From positions 1 to 15,575 of the forward strand of contig NZ_CALIBB010000201.1 of assembly GCF_938045595.1 (NCBI RefSeq): a stretch of 15,575 bases of DNA, read 5' to 3'. Position 1 is the first letter of the stretch; the number at the start of each line of letters is the position of its first letter. This stretch comes from an uncultured Campylobacter sp. (GTDB lineage: Bacteria; Campylobacterota; Campylobacteria; Campylobacterales; Campylobacteraceae). The notes beneath the pieces are model-generated. The model saw only the letters and a list, made by a program, of their open reading frames with translations, had not been told where the DNA came from and ran no database searches. Position numbers and translations under genes: made by a program. Below are positions 1 to 7,184 of the stretch, one piece after another.

Positions 1-159
1 AAACAGCAGCGTGCCGATACCCGCCGTAAACAGCGCCACGGACGTATCAAGCCCCGTTAATATCGGCACCAGCACGAGCGCGCCGAACGCGACGAATAGA
101 AACTGCACGCCGACGAGAGCGTCGCGTAGCCTGAGATTGTAGCCTTCGTATTTTTCCAT
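1..159 (-). CDS. NCS2-family uracil/xanthine permease, N-terminal fragment
   Basis: The minus strand opens with an ATG at 159 and stays open for 53 codons to the window edge, so only the N-terminus is present. The visible protein has a short polar start (MEKYEGYNLRLRD) followed by a hydrophobic segment containing LVPILTGLDTSVALFTAGIG. This closely matches the first membrane helix and the 'LVP.LTGLDPSVALLTAGIGTL' stretch of NCS2 uracil and xanthine permeases (UraA type), which import nucleobases by proton symport across the inner membrane. A good ribosome binding site (GAGGGAG) sits just upstream of the ATG. Substrate, uracil versus xanthine or urate, cannot be decided from this fragment. An overlapping 74-codon frame in the same strand is rejected in its favour. 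The gene is first on its strand here, with nearly 780 bases of non-coding DNA upstream. Confidence 0.8.
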   Translation of the reverse strand, partial: MEKYEGYNLRLRDALVGVQFLFVAFGALVLVPILTGLDTSVALFTAGIGTLLF

Positions 160-213
160 ATTCTCCCTCTTTTATCTTTGCGGCTTGCCTCGCGAGCGTC
201 TTTAACGGAGCTA

Positions 214-264
214 GTAAAAATTTAGCTTGATAGGCTATATGCCTTATCTTCGCTAAATTTTTAC
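214..264. repeat. Long hairpin upstream of the permease gene
   Basis: GTAAAAATTTAGC (214-226) and GCTAAATTTTTAC (252-264) are a perfect 13-bp inverted repeat. The 25-base interior can pair again (229-235 with 241-248, one bulge), giving an almost continuous stem with a TATAT loop. It lies 55 bases upstream of the permease ATG. It could sit in the 5' leader of that gene or act as a protein-binding site. No clear T-run follows on either strand, so a simple terminator is less likely. Confidence 0.6.
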
Positions 265-904
265 GTCGCAACCCTTAAATCCATCTCGCGATCCTTCGCC
301 TTGGCTCCTGTATTAAAATTTATAATACACCGACATTCTGTAAAATTTAACTTGCTGCAGTCGCGGACGAATAACCCGCTCCTTTGCAAGCACTAAAAAT
401 TTATCGAAACTACACATCATCTGTCTTGAATATTTTCAAAATTTATGCCTTTCCGCCTCGTCTAAAGAAAAAATACCACGCCTTAATTTTTAAATCTGAC
501 ACATCAAAAATTTTGACCTACCCAGTCGCAGACTAGCAGTCCGCTCCACCCTCCACTGCCGACCATCGGCGGCTGCAAGCAAAACGAAGCAATAGCGCTT
601 CTAAACTACCTGCGATCCATCTTAAATGTTTTAAAATTTTACGACCTTGCTTTAAAATTTCGCGCTCAAGCTTAAAGCTAAATTTCAAATCAAAGCCGCT
701 ACGCCACATCATATACAAGCGCCATTTTGCTGCGATTTTGCGTCGTATCAGATGCGCGAAGCCGCAAGGCGAAAATCAAGCCCATAAAATTATCGGGCAA
801 AGCCGCGTAAACAGTTCCAAACAAACAACGACCAAAATCCGCAAACCAGCAACTAAATTTCACAAACATAGCGGATAAATCAAAACTATGCAGGCCGAAT
901 TTAC

Positions 905-919
905 CGCTAAAATTTAGCG
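905..919. terminator. Short palindrome after gpsA, possible weak terminator
   Basis: CGCTAAA (905-911) and TTTAGCG (913-919) are perfect complements around a single A, 20 bases beyond the gpsA stop. Read on the minus strand it would make a short stem followed by GTAAATTC rather than a T-run, so termination is uncertain. Confidence 0.3.
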
Positions 920-938
920 AGTAAATTCCGTCGCACGG

Positions 939-1829
939 CTATTTTTTGCGCAGCAGATCCTTTAGACTCGCCCTTACATCCTTGCCACGCAGAATTTGCG
1001 CGACCTCGGTAGCGATCGGAGCGTAGATCTTATGCTTTGTCGCGATATTTACGACCGCTTCGGTCGTAGCCACACCCTCGGCGACCTCGCCCAACTCGCG
1101 CAGAATTTCTTCGAGCCCTTTGCCGCGCGCAAGTCCTAACCCCACGCGGTAGTTTCGCGATAGCACACTCGAGGCGGTCAAAAACAAATCGCCCACGCCA
1201 CTTAAGCCCAAAAAAGTCTCGTCTCGCGCGCCGAAAAACTTGCCGAAGCGCGCGATCTCTACGATGCCGCGCGCGATCAAGCTCGCTCTAGCGTTATTGC
1301 CGAGCCCCAGCCCATCGCAAACGCCGCTAGCGATGGCAATGACGTTTTTATAAGCGCCGCACACCTCTGCGCCGATGATATCGCCACTCGTATAGGTCTT
1401 GATGTAGGCAGGGAGGGCGCTTGCGAAAAGCTCGGCTAGATTTTCGTTACACGAGCTTACGACGAGCGCGCAAGGCAGCTTCTGCATGACTTCGGTGGCA
1501 AACGATGGACCTGATAGATAAGCAAGATTGCCACGCGCGACGTGAGATTCAAAAATTTCGTTTAAAAACCTACCGCTTGCTGCGTCGATGCCCTTGGAAG
1601 CGACTAGAATTTTTTGATTTTTGTAGGTGAAATTTTGATCCAGCCACTGCGCGGTTTGTTGTGCCGCGAGCGCAAAAACGAGCGCTTCGCACTCCAATGC
1701 CTCACTCACGCTTACAAAATGCGGAATTTGCCTTGGCGTGCGCGAAGTGATGACGCATTCGCTTTTCACGCTAAGCGCATCAAAAAGCGCACTACCCCAT
1801 TTGCCAGCGCCGATAACCGCGATTTTCAT
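939..1829 (-). CDS. gpsA: Glycerol-3-phosphate dehydrogenase [NAD(P)+]
   Basis: This gene encodes a 296-residue cytoplasmic enzyme that reduces dihydroxyacetone phosphate to sn-glycerol-3-phosphate, the backbone for phospholipid synthesis. The N-terminus MKIAVIGAGKWGSAL is the Rossmann dinucleotide-binding motif (G7-A-G9-K-W-G12). Family blocks follow: SKGID near 78-82, LSGPSFA near 105-111, GAYKNVIAIASG near 158-169 with the conserved catalytic lysine K161, and LSGVGDLFLTASS near 209-221. The length is slightly short but complete for the family. I place the start at 1829, not at an in-frame codon 45 bases upstream, because an AAGGA ribosome binding site precedes it and homologues begin exactly at MKI. 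GatB is encoded upstream on the same strand, as in C. jejuni from memory, but here 944 bases separate the two genes. Confidence 0.95.
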   Translation of the reverse strand: MKIAVIGAGKWGSALFDALSVKSECVITSRTPRQIPHFVSVSEALECEALVFALAAQQTAQWLDQNFTYKNQKILVASKGIDAASGRFLNEIFESHVARGNLAYLSGPSFATEVMQKLPCALVVSSCNENLAELFASALPAYIKTYTSGDIIGAEVCGAYKNVIAIASGVCDGLGLGNNARASLIARGIVEIARFGKFFGARDETFLGLSGVGDLFLTASSVLSRNYRVGLGLARGKGLEEILRELGEVAEGVATTEAVVNIATKHKIYAPIATEVAQILRGKDVRASLKDLLRKK

Positions 1830-2773
1830 TATGTTCCTTTTTAAAAATTTATTCGCAAATTTGCGGTTTTTCAAATTTCATTCTCTTGAAATTCCCGCTC
1901 TTTGAAAATTTAGCCCAAAAGCGTCAACATAAGCCTGCACAAATGCTAGCCGAAGCCACGCTTTGAAATTCGCTTTTTGAAATTTCATCTCGTCAAAATT
2001 TCGCGCTTTTGAAATTTACCTCACTGAAATTTCATACTTTTAAGTTTTTGCTCTTCCGCCGAAAAAACACTTTCACAAAAGGCGCGGCAGTGAACGAATG
2101 AGGATTTTGAAACTCCATTATACGTTTTAAATTTCACTCACGCATCGCCAAGGCAAATCAAATTTTTAAAAATTTTACTCAGACGCCCGATCGCAAATCG
2201 CGCTTTTAAATCCGCTTAAATCTATCAAGGCGTGCTTTGAGCCTAGATGATCTTGCGGTCGCTCGCCACGTTATCGTTTGGCGCAAGGTTTGGGGCACGC
2301 GCATCCGACGCGGCGATTGATTAAATTTAACCTACACATCGACTCGCCGCTCAAATTCGACCCTGCGTATTATATCCTACCCGCGCACCCCGAGCTTCCG
2401 TTCTCGCTCTCGCAAGCAGAGCAATTTTACGCATTCCCTACAAGCTTTGCCGCGCTTTGACGGTAGCCGTGAGTAAAATTCCTAACGGACGCGCTTCTTA
2501 AACCCCTCCGTCGCAGACCGACACTTGATGCAAACAGCCCGCACGAGAAAAAACGAACTCAAAAGAACAAAACGTGCGCGAGGAGAGCGGGTAGCCGCCG
2601 AGATCGCGCCGAATGAAATATAACACGCAAAAGCCTTCGTCATTGGTGCGTTAAAGCTTTAGCTCGAAGCAAAACGCTGCGAGCAGATTTAAAATTTTAT
2701 CCCTAAGAGCTTCATCTATCGCATGCATCGCGTCGCCTTTTATTCGTCGTTCGCCGCCGCAAAAGCTGCGAAA
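1830..2773. other. Unusually long gatB-gpsA interval
   Basis: These 944 bases separate two genes that I recall as adjacent in C. jejuni. The segment 1860-2130 is packed with GAAATTT and CAAAATTT words and looks non-coding. A 70-codon plus-strand frame (2251-2460, TTG start at 2278) has protein-like composition but no recognisable family and no good ribosome binding site. The part nearest gatB holds the probable broken gene listed separately (2498-2728). A motif GGATTTTGAAACTCCA at about 2102-2117 resembles copies near 12669 and 12729. Confidence 0.5.
2498..2728 (-). pseudogene. Possible short gene broken by an internal stop
   Basis: Starting 45 bases after the gatB stop, an ATG at 2728 is preceded by AAAAGG with a 7-base spacer and begins MHAIDEALRDKILNLL. 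A TAA at 2651-2653 stops the frame after 25 codons. The same frame then reads on for 50 codons with protein-like composition (RTNDEGFCVLYFIRRDLGGY and onward) to a TAA at 2498-2500. The two halves together look like the start of a small soluble protein inactivated by one substitution. I do not recognise the family. Alternatives are a 25-residue peptide gene or chance open frames; the compositional argument is modest. Confidence 0.35.
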
Positions 2774-4195
2774 TCAGCCTAGCTTCTGTTTTAAAAGCTC
2801 GTTCACCTTCGCAGGATTAAATGCGCCCTTACCCTCTTTCATCACTTGACCTACGAAGAAGCCGAATAGCTTGTCCTTGCCGCCGCGATAGTCCGCGACC
2901 TTCTCCTCGTTTTCGCTCATCACGCGCGCTATGATCTCCAAAATCGCACCGTCGTCACTTACCTGCCTCAAGCCTAGCTTGTCGATGACCGAGCTTACGG
3001 CCTCGTCGTGCTCCATTAGATAATCAAGCACCTCTTTGGCGGCCTTTTGCGACACTGCGCCGCCTTCGATCGCGCTTAAAAGCTCGCTCATCTTCGCGCT
3101 ACCTACGGGCGAATCCTCGATCGTAACGCCGTTTTTGAGCCTGCCCGCAAGCTCGACGGTAAGCCAACTCACGCAAAGTTTGGGCTCATGCCCCGCCGCG
3201 ATCAGATCCTCAAAAAATCGTGCGTTTTCGTAGGTTGAGATTATGATCTCGGCGTCCTTCTCTTTAACGCCCAGCTCGCGGACGTAGCGCGCCTTTTTCT
3301 GATCGGGTAGCTCGGGGATCTGCTGCGCAGCAGCCAGCATCTCGTCATCCACGATCACGGTTAGCAGGTCGGGGTCTGGGAAGTAGCGGTACTCGGCGCT
3401 GTCTTCTTTGCTGCGCATCGGCTTGGTGATAAGCTTAGCGGTATCAAAAAGGCGCGTTTCTTGCACGACCTCTTGCTCATATTTGCCGTCCTGCCACGCT
3501 TCGATCTGACGCTCGATCTCAAACTCGATCGCCTTTTGGATAAATTTAAAGGAGTTTAAATTTTTAATCTCCACGCGCGTGTAGAGCTTTTGCTCGCCTT
3601 GCGGACGGATGCTGACGTTTACGTCGCAGCGAAACGAGCCTTCCTGCATATTTGCGTCGCTGATATTTAAAAAGCGCAAAATGCTGTGGAGTTTTTTTAG
3701 ATAGGCGACAGCCTCGTCCGCAGAGCGCATATCAGGCTCGCTTACGATCTCCAAAAGCGGCGTACCGGCGCGGTTTAGATCGACCAGGCTGCGCGAGTTT
3801 TCGTGGTTATTTTTGCCCGCATCCTCCTCTAGGTGCGCGCGCGTAATGCCGATGCGCTTGCTCCGTTCGTCCGCGGCTATGAAAAGCTCGCCGTGCTCGA
3901 CGATCGGGATCGTCCACTGCGAAATTTGATACGCCTTAGGAAGGTCGGGATAGAAGTAATTTTTGCGGTCGAATACCGACTTGCGATTGATCGTCGCATT
4001 TACCGCGGTGCCGAAGCTGATAGCTTTTTTAACCGCCTCCTCGTTTAGCACGGGAAGAGCGCCCGGAAGCGCCAGGCAGGTCGGGCAGACGTGCGAATTC
4101 GCCTCGTCGCCGAAGCTCGTGGGGCAGGAGCAGAAAATTTTGGTTTTGGTATTTAGCTGGCAGTGTACCTCCAGGCCGATCACGGTTTCAAACAT
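2774..4195 (-). CDS. gatB: Aspartyl/glutamyl-tRNA(Asn/Gln) amidotransferase subunit B
   Basis: GatB is the tRNA-binding and kinase subunit of the GatCAB complex. The complex activates misacylated Glu-tRNA(Gln) or Asp-tRNA(Asn) with ATP and amidates it to the correct Gln- or Asn-tRNA. The 473-residue length is normal. The N-terminal catalytic cradle starts ETVIGLEVHCQL and carries a cysteine set typical of the zinc-binding forms (C22, C24, C37, C40). Further family blocks are DRKNYFYPDLPKAYQISQ, the GSFRCDVNVSIRP signature and RYFPDPDL. The C-terminal third (about 325-473) is the helical and YqeY-like tRNA-binding tail, ending GKGAFNPAKVNELLKQKLG. The start is preceded by AAGG about 9 bases upstream. 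The gatA and gatC genes are not in the window, as is usual for Campylobacterota where the subunits are scattered. Confidence 0.96.
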   Translation of the reverse strand: MFETVIGLEVHCQLNTKTKIFCSCPTSFGDEANSHVCPTCLALPGALPVLNEEAVKKAISFGTAVNATINRKSVFDRKNYFYPDLPKAYQISQWTIPIVEHGELFIAADERSKRIGITRAHLEEDAGKNNHENSRSLVDLNRAGTPLLEIVSEPDMRSADEAVAYLKKLHSILRFLNISDANMQEGSFRCDVNVSIRPQGEQKLYTRVEIKNLNSFKFIQKAIEFEIERQIEAWQDGKYEQEVVQETRLFDTAKLITKPMRSKEDSAEYRYFPDPDLLTVIVDDEMLAAAQQIPELPDQKKARYVRELGVKEKDAEIIISTYENARFFEDLIAAGHEPKLCVSWLTVELAGRLKNGVTIEDSPVGSAKMSELLSAIEGGAVSQKAAKEVLDYLMEHDEAVSSVIDKLGLRQVSDDGAILEIIARVMSENEEKVADYRGGKDKLFGFFVGQVMKEGKGAFNPAKVNELLKQKLG

Positions 4196-4307
4196 AAACT
4201 TAACCTTTTAGAATAAAAATTTCGCGTAATTTTACAATTTTTTGCTTTAATACTCGCTTGTAGCGGCGCACGGCGCGGCTAAATTTTAAAATTTTGCCCG
4301 TAAAATC

Positions 4308-4532
4308 CTACTCGCCTTCGCGGGCTAGTTGTTCTTTTAGATCGAAAACATCGACCATCAAGCAGGTGATGATTACGCATATCACGCCTGGAGCGGTGCA
4401 GATGAAGAGGAATTTTAACCCCAAAAAATAAAATGACGGATAGGCAAAAAAGACGAATGCGCCGACGAAGATCAATCCGAACGACGCACCCACGAGGAAG
4501 TATAAGAAATTTCGCTTAAAATTAATGCTCAT
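4308..4532 (-). CDS. Small two-helix membrane protein, atpB-linked
   Basis: This 74-residue protein starts inside the last codons of atpB (11-base overlap), so it is probably translated by coupling; no clear ribosome binding site precedes its ATG. It has a basic N-terminus (MSINFKRNF), two hydrophobic stretches at about 9-30 and 35-59, and a charged tail (DLKEQLAREGE). This topology suggests an inner-membrane hairpin with both ends in the cytoplasm. From memory, C. jejuni has a comparable small integral membrane protein gene (Cj1203c) next to atpB (Cj1204c), so it appears to be a conserved partner. Function is unknown. A role in ATP synthase assembly is only a guess from position. Confidence 0.75.
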   Translation of the reverse strand: MSINFKRNFLYFLVGASFGLIFVGAFVFFAYPSFYFLGLKFLFICTAPGVICVIITCLMVDVFDLKEQLAREGE

Positions 4533-5202
4533 CGACGATCACGGCGCCCGCTAGATAAACGTAGCTTAAAACCATGAAAATAAAAGTCTGCAAAATCGCC
4601 ATAAAAGTAAGCAGCGCAAACGGTACCATCGGTATTAGCGCAGGAGCGAGAGTAAGCATAACAAGCAGGAAGGTATCGTCGCCTTTGATATTTCCGAAAA
4701 GTCGGAAAGAAAGCGATACGACGCGCGAAAAATGCGAGACGATCTCTATAACGAACATAAACGGAGCTAGGATTTTCACCGGCCCCATAAAGTGCTTTAG
4801 GTAGTTGATCACGCCGTGCTCGCGAACGCCCTCAAAATGATAGTACAACCAAACGCAAAGCGTAAGCGAAAGGGTTAAATTTAAACTCGCACTCGGCGAC
4901 TCAAAGCCCGGCACCAAGCCGATAACGTTACTAAAAAATATCACAAATCCCAATGTTGCGATTAGCGGAAGATATTTTTTGGCTTGCTCCTCGCTACCCA
5001 TCGCGTCCTTACCGATCGTTAGCACGCCGCTTAGGTAGGCTTCGGCGATATTTTGCATGCCATGTGGTACAAGCTGAAGCGAGCGAGTGGAGCAAAGTGC
5101 GACGGCTACGATGATAGCGACGACCAAAAAGAAGTAAAAAAGATAGATAAAAGTGTGGTCGTAAGAAATTAAACCGCCGAAGAGAAAGATGTCTTTTAGC
5201 AT
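4522..5202 (-). CDS. atpB: F0F1 ATP synthase subunit a
   Basis: Subunit a is the inner-membrane stator protein that forms the two proton half-channels against the c-ring. The 226-residue protein has five to six hydrophobic helices. Its key block SLSFRLFGNIKGDD contains the essential arginine (R167 here, equivalent to E. coli aR210), and the C-terminal block LLTFMAILQTFIFMVLSYVYL holds the conserved glutamine Q205. PHGMQNIAEAYLSG and SNVIGLVPGF are further family signatures. AAGGG lies 6 bases before the ATG. The gene stands apart from the other ATP synthase genes, a usual arrangement in Campylobacter and Helicobacter. It is transcribed away from hrcA and overlaps the downstream small membrane-protein gene. 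Confidence 0.95.
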   Translation of the reverse strand: MLKDIFLFGGLISYDHTFIYLFYFFLVVAIIVAVALCSTRSLQLVPHGMQNIAEAYLSGVLTIGKDAMGSEEQAKKYLPLIATLGFVIFFSNVIGLVPGFESPSASLNLTLSLTLCVWLYYHFEGVREHGVINYLKHFMGPVKILAPFMFVIEIVSHFSRVVSLSFRLFGNIKGDDTFLLVMLTLAPALIPMVPFALLTFMAILQTFIFMVLSYVYLAGAVIVDEH

Positions 5203-5233
5203 AAAAACCCTTGATCGTTGAAATTTGAGGCGT

Positions 5234-5239
5234 ATTTTA
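5234..5239 (-). promoter_or_regulatory. Candidate atpB -10 box
   Basis: On the minus strand TAAAAT occurs 32 bases before the atpB ATG, which would give a leader of roughly 25 bases. No convincing -35 box is present, which is common for Campylobacter sigma-70 promoters. The AT-richness of the region makes this a weak call. Confidence 0.3.
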
Positions 5240-5578
5240 CACTTCTATTCGTTAAAGTATATTTAAATTTGCGCCAGCGAGTGAAATTTTGAGCTTTGCG
5301 AGTTCTCACACCGCTTTGCTTGCCTAGCACTTTCGTCTAGCTTGCGCGCCATTTCGGCGGGAATTTTGCGTTTTTTTAGCATTTAGCTCCATATTTACAG
5401 CAAATGACAAAATTTTTGCTAGTAAGCACGAAATTTGCAGTTATACTGCCAATTCACTATTTTTGCAAAATAGAATTTATCTGGCGTATACAGAGAAGCC
5501 CTAAACCGGTTGCGTGGTAAAATTTACGTTTACGAATACGAAAAATGCAATAAAATTATACCGCGACGGCGCCGTGGC

Positions 5579-5637
5579 GAATTCCAAGAATTCCAAGAAT
5601 TCCAAGAATTCCAAGAATTCCAAGAATTCCAAGAATT
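5579..5637. repeat. 9-bp tandem repeat (GAATTCCAA), 6.5 copies
   Basis: Six perfect tandem copies of GAATTCCAA run from 5579 to 5632, followed by a partial GAATT. Each unit contains an EcoRI site. The tract lies in non-coding DNA, 83 bases upstream of the hrcA -35 box and about 375 bases upstream of atpB; no supported open frame crosses it. The perfect identity of the units implies recent expansion by replication slippage, so copy number may differ between strains. Whether it affects either promoter is unknown. Confidence 0.95.
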
Positions 5638-5719
5638 ACGCTCACCTCAAAAATCATAGTTAAAATTTAGCAAACTCAGGACCCGATTGCTAAAATTTTA
5701 TAAAATTTATATAAAAACC

Positions 5720-5749
5720 TTGACATCCTACCACTCAATGTTGTATAAT
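5720..5749 (+). promoter_or_regulatory. Sigma-70 promoter of the hrcA-grpE-dnaK operon
   Basis: TTGACA (5720-5725) and TATAAT (5744-5749) are both perfect consensus boxes, separated by 18 bases. A real -35 box is unusual in Campylobacter, where most promoters show only the -10. Predicted transcription starts near 5756, inside the CIRCE operator, leaving a leader of about 24 bases. Confidence 0.85.
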
Positions 5750-5750
5750 A

Positions 5751-5777
5751 CTAGCAATCTTACCGAAAGAGTGCTAA
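5751..5777 (+). promoter_or_regulatory. CIRCE operator (HrcA binding site)
   Basis: The sequence is CTAGCAATC, nine spacer bases, then GAGTGCTAA. The CIRCE consensus is TTAGCACTC-N9-GAGTGCTAA, so the right half is perfect and the left half differs at two positions. It starts one base after the -10 box, covers the predicted transcription start, and its right half includes the ribosome binding site (AAAGAG, 5766-5771). Repression by HrcA at this site is established for the family; binding here is inferred. Confidence 0.88.
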
Positions 5778-5779
5778 AA

Positions 5780-6568
5780 GTGAAAACGAATAAACGTGAT
5801 ATGATCCTGGAATCCATCATTTCCGCCTATCTCGATAGCAACACCCCGATCGGATCTTCCGAGCTGGGTGAGCGTATGGGCGTAGCGATGTCAGCGTCTA
5901 GCATTCGAATTTATTTTAAGCGCTTAAGCGACGAGGGGGCTTTGACGCAGCTTCATGTAAGCGGTGGTAGAATTCCGACGGTTGCGACGATGCAGGATTA
6001 CTGGCGCGCTAGACTTAGCTTCGACGATGAGTTAAAAATAGACGATGCTCGCGAGCTAGAAGCGGTGCTTGAGGATTTTGAAATTTACTGTATGATTTTC
6101 AACGCCGAAAATGAAGCCCTAAGCGAAGTTATCAATCACGATAATCGCTTCATAATCCTTGCATTTATAACGGACGAGATTATCTTAAAATACGATTTTA
6201 GAGTTTTTAAATTCTTATCAAATTTAATAGGAATTTCACTCGGAGATTTGGAGCTAGCTTCGATGCAGATCGGTCTGCGCGAGCTTAGCACCAAAATCAA
6301 AGAGCTAAAAAATTCTAAAATCGAATTTCTTTGTAACGAGGTCGTGGCGTATAAAATTTTCAAAGACGAGCGGTTTAGAATTTTACTCAACCCCTCGATC
6401 GCCGTAAATTTTACTAAAAATTTGATCTTCGCGCCCTACTTCGAGCACGGATTTATGGGGATCAAACGCCCCGTAAAATTCGAAGGCGAGGACGCTACGA
6501 TGATCTGCGCAGGCAGCGTTTACGAGAATTACGAGAAATTTTTTAATTACGCTAAAGGAGTAGCATGA
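5780..6568 (+). CDS. hrcA: Heat-inducible transcription repressor HrcA
   Basis: HrcA is the cytoplasmic repressor that binds CIRCE and is released on heat shock; its folding state depends on GroEL. The 262-residue protein begins with a winged helix-turn-helix (about 1-70): KRDMILESIISAYLDSNTPIGSSELGERM, then the family hallmark HVSGGRIPT at about 59-67. The rest is the less conserved dimerisation and GAF-like part. It is shorter than the roughly 340-residue Firmicutes forms, as expected for Campylobacterota. I choose the GTG at 5780: the ribosome binding site is 8 bases upstream, homologues begin at this point, and any earlier start would lie in the operator or promoter. The stop overlaps the grpE start (ATGA), giving translational coupling. 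Autoregulation is expected from the operator directly upstream. Confidence 0.93.
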   Translation: MKTNKRDMILESIISAYLDSNTPIGSSELGERMGVAMSASSIRIYFKRLSDEGALTQLHVSGGRIPTVATMQDYWRARLSFDDELKIDDARELEAVLEDFEIYCMIFNAENEALSEVINHDNRFIILAFITDEIILKYDFRVFKFLSNLIGISLGDLELASMQIGLRELSTKIKELKNSKIEFLCNEVVAYKIFKDERFRILLNPSIAVNFTKNLIFAPYFEHGFMGIKRPVKFEGEDATMICAGSVYENYEKFFNYAKGVA

Positions 6569-7140
6569 GCCATAAATTTAAAGAGCACGGCGATAAAAAT
6601 GCAGCGTGCGATAGTGAAGAAAAAGAGGTTTGCGAGCAGTGCGTGTCAGAGGCGAGCGAGCCGCAAGAGGTGCAGACATGCGACGATACTGACGCGCAGA
6701 TACAAAAGCTTCAAAACGAGCTGAGTGAGATCACTGATAAATTTTACCGCGCCAATGCGGATTTTGAAAATCTCAAAAAACGTTTGGAAAAGGAAAAAGA
6801 TAGCGCTGTTGCTTACGCTAGCGAGAGCTTTGCGAAGGATCTGCTGCCGATAATCGACGCGCTTGAGGAAGCCGCCAAAATTGATGTGGAAGGTAATGAG
6901 CTTGCAGATAAAATTGAAGTCGGCGTAAAACAATGTCTAAGCCTTTTTACAAAGACTTTTGAAAAATACGGTATCGTGCCGATAGCGACGGATGCGGGAT
7001 TTGATCCTAGCGTGCATAACGCTATTTCGATGATTGAAGCCGAAGGCGCTAAAAAAGGCGATATCGTTCAAGTATATCAAAAAGGCTATATGTATAAGCA
7101 GCGCGTTTTGCGCGCCGCTATGGTGGTGGTGGCGAAATGA
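6565..7140 (+). CDS. grpE: Nucleotide exchange factor GrpE
   Basis: GrpE is the cytoplasmic DnaK co-chaperone that drives ADP release from DnaK. The 191-residue protein has an acidic, low-complexity N-terminal tail (1-44) with four cysteines (C15, C23, C26, C39). A long coiled-coil helix follows (about 45-95, including FYRANADFENLKKRLEKEK). The C-terminal beta domain carries VHNAISMIEAEGAKKGDIVQ and the family signature GYMYKQRVLRAAMVVVAK. Length and domain order are normal. The ATG overlaps the hrcA stop by 4 bases. DnaK follows after 44 bases on the same transcript. Confidence 0.95.
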   Translation: MSHKFKEHGDKNAACDSEEKEVCEQCVSEASEPQEVQTCDDTDAQIQKLQNELSEITDKFYRANADFENLKKRLEKEKDSAVAYASESFAKDLLPIIDALEEAAKIDVEGNELADKIEVGVKQCLSLFTKTFEKYGIVPIATDAGFDPSVHNAISMIEAEGAKKGDIVQVYQKGYMYKQRVLRAAMVVVAK

Positions 7141-7184
7141 TCGCCCAAATTTTAAAATTTTAAATTCAATACAAAGGATAAAAA

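Larger units (their letters stand above)
160..938. other. Non-coding interval between permease and gpsA
   Basis: Apart from the permease ribosome binding site, the 214-264 hairpin and the 905-919 palindrome, I see no supported feature. A plus-strand frame is open from about 536 to 880, but it lacks a good start and encodes a Lys/Arg/Ser-rich, compositionally random product. The stretch has many AAATTT and AAAATTTTA words, which are common in the non-coding DNA throughout the window. No tRNA or rRNA signature was seen. Confidence 0.6.
5203..5719. other. atpB-hrcA intergenic region
   Basis: Apart from the candidate atpB -10 box and the 9-bp repeat, this 517-base stretch shows no supported gene. 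An upstream extension of the hrcA frame to a TTG at 5687 is not used, because the hrcA promoter lies inside it. A small palindrome, ACGGCGCCGT, sits at about 5566-5575, just before the tandem repeat. Confidence 0.5.

Noticed and set aside
47..271. 74-codon minus-strand frame at the left edge
   Set aside because: Arg/Ala-rich shadow of the permease frame, which has a recognisable NCS2 sequence and a better ribosome binding site.
536..880. Long plus-strand open stretch without a good start
   Set aside because: The translation is Lys/Arg/Ser-rich and random in character, with no start codon plus ribosome binding site and no family resemblance.
4260..4280. GC-rich hairpin downstream of the small membrane-protein gene
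   Set aside because: Only a short stem with a central mismatch and no T-run; too weak to call a terminator.
5687..5779. Upstream extension of hrcA to an earlier start codon
   Set aside because: The consensus promoter and CIRCE lie inside this segment, so the extension would be largely untranscribed.
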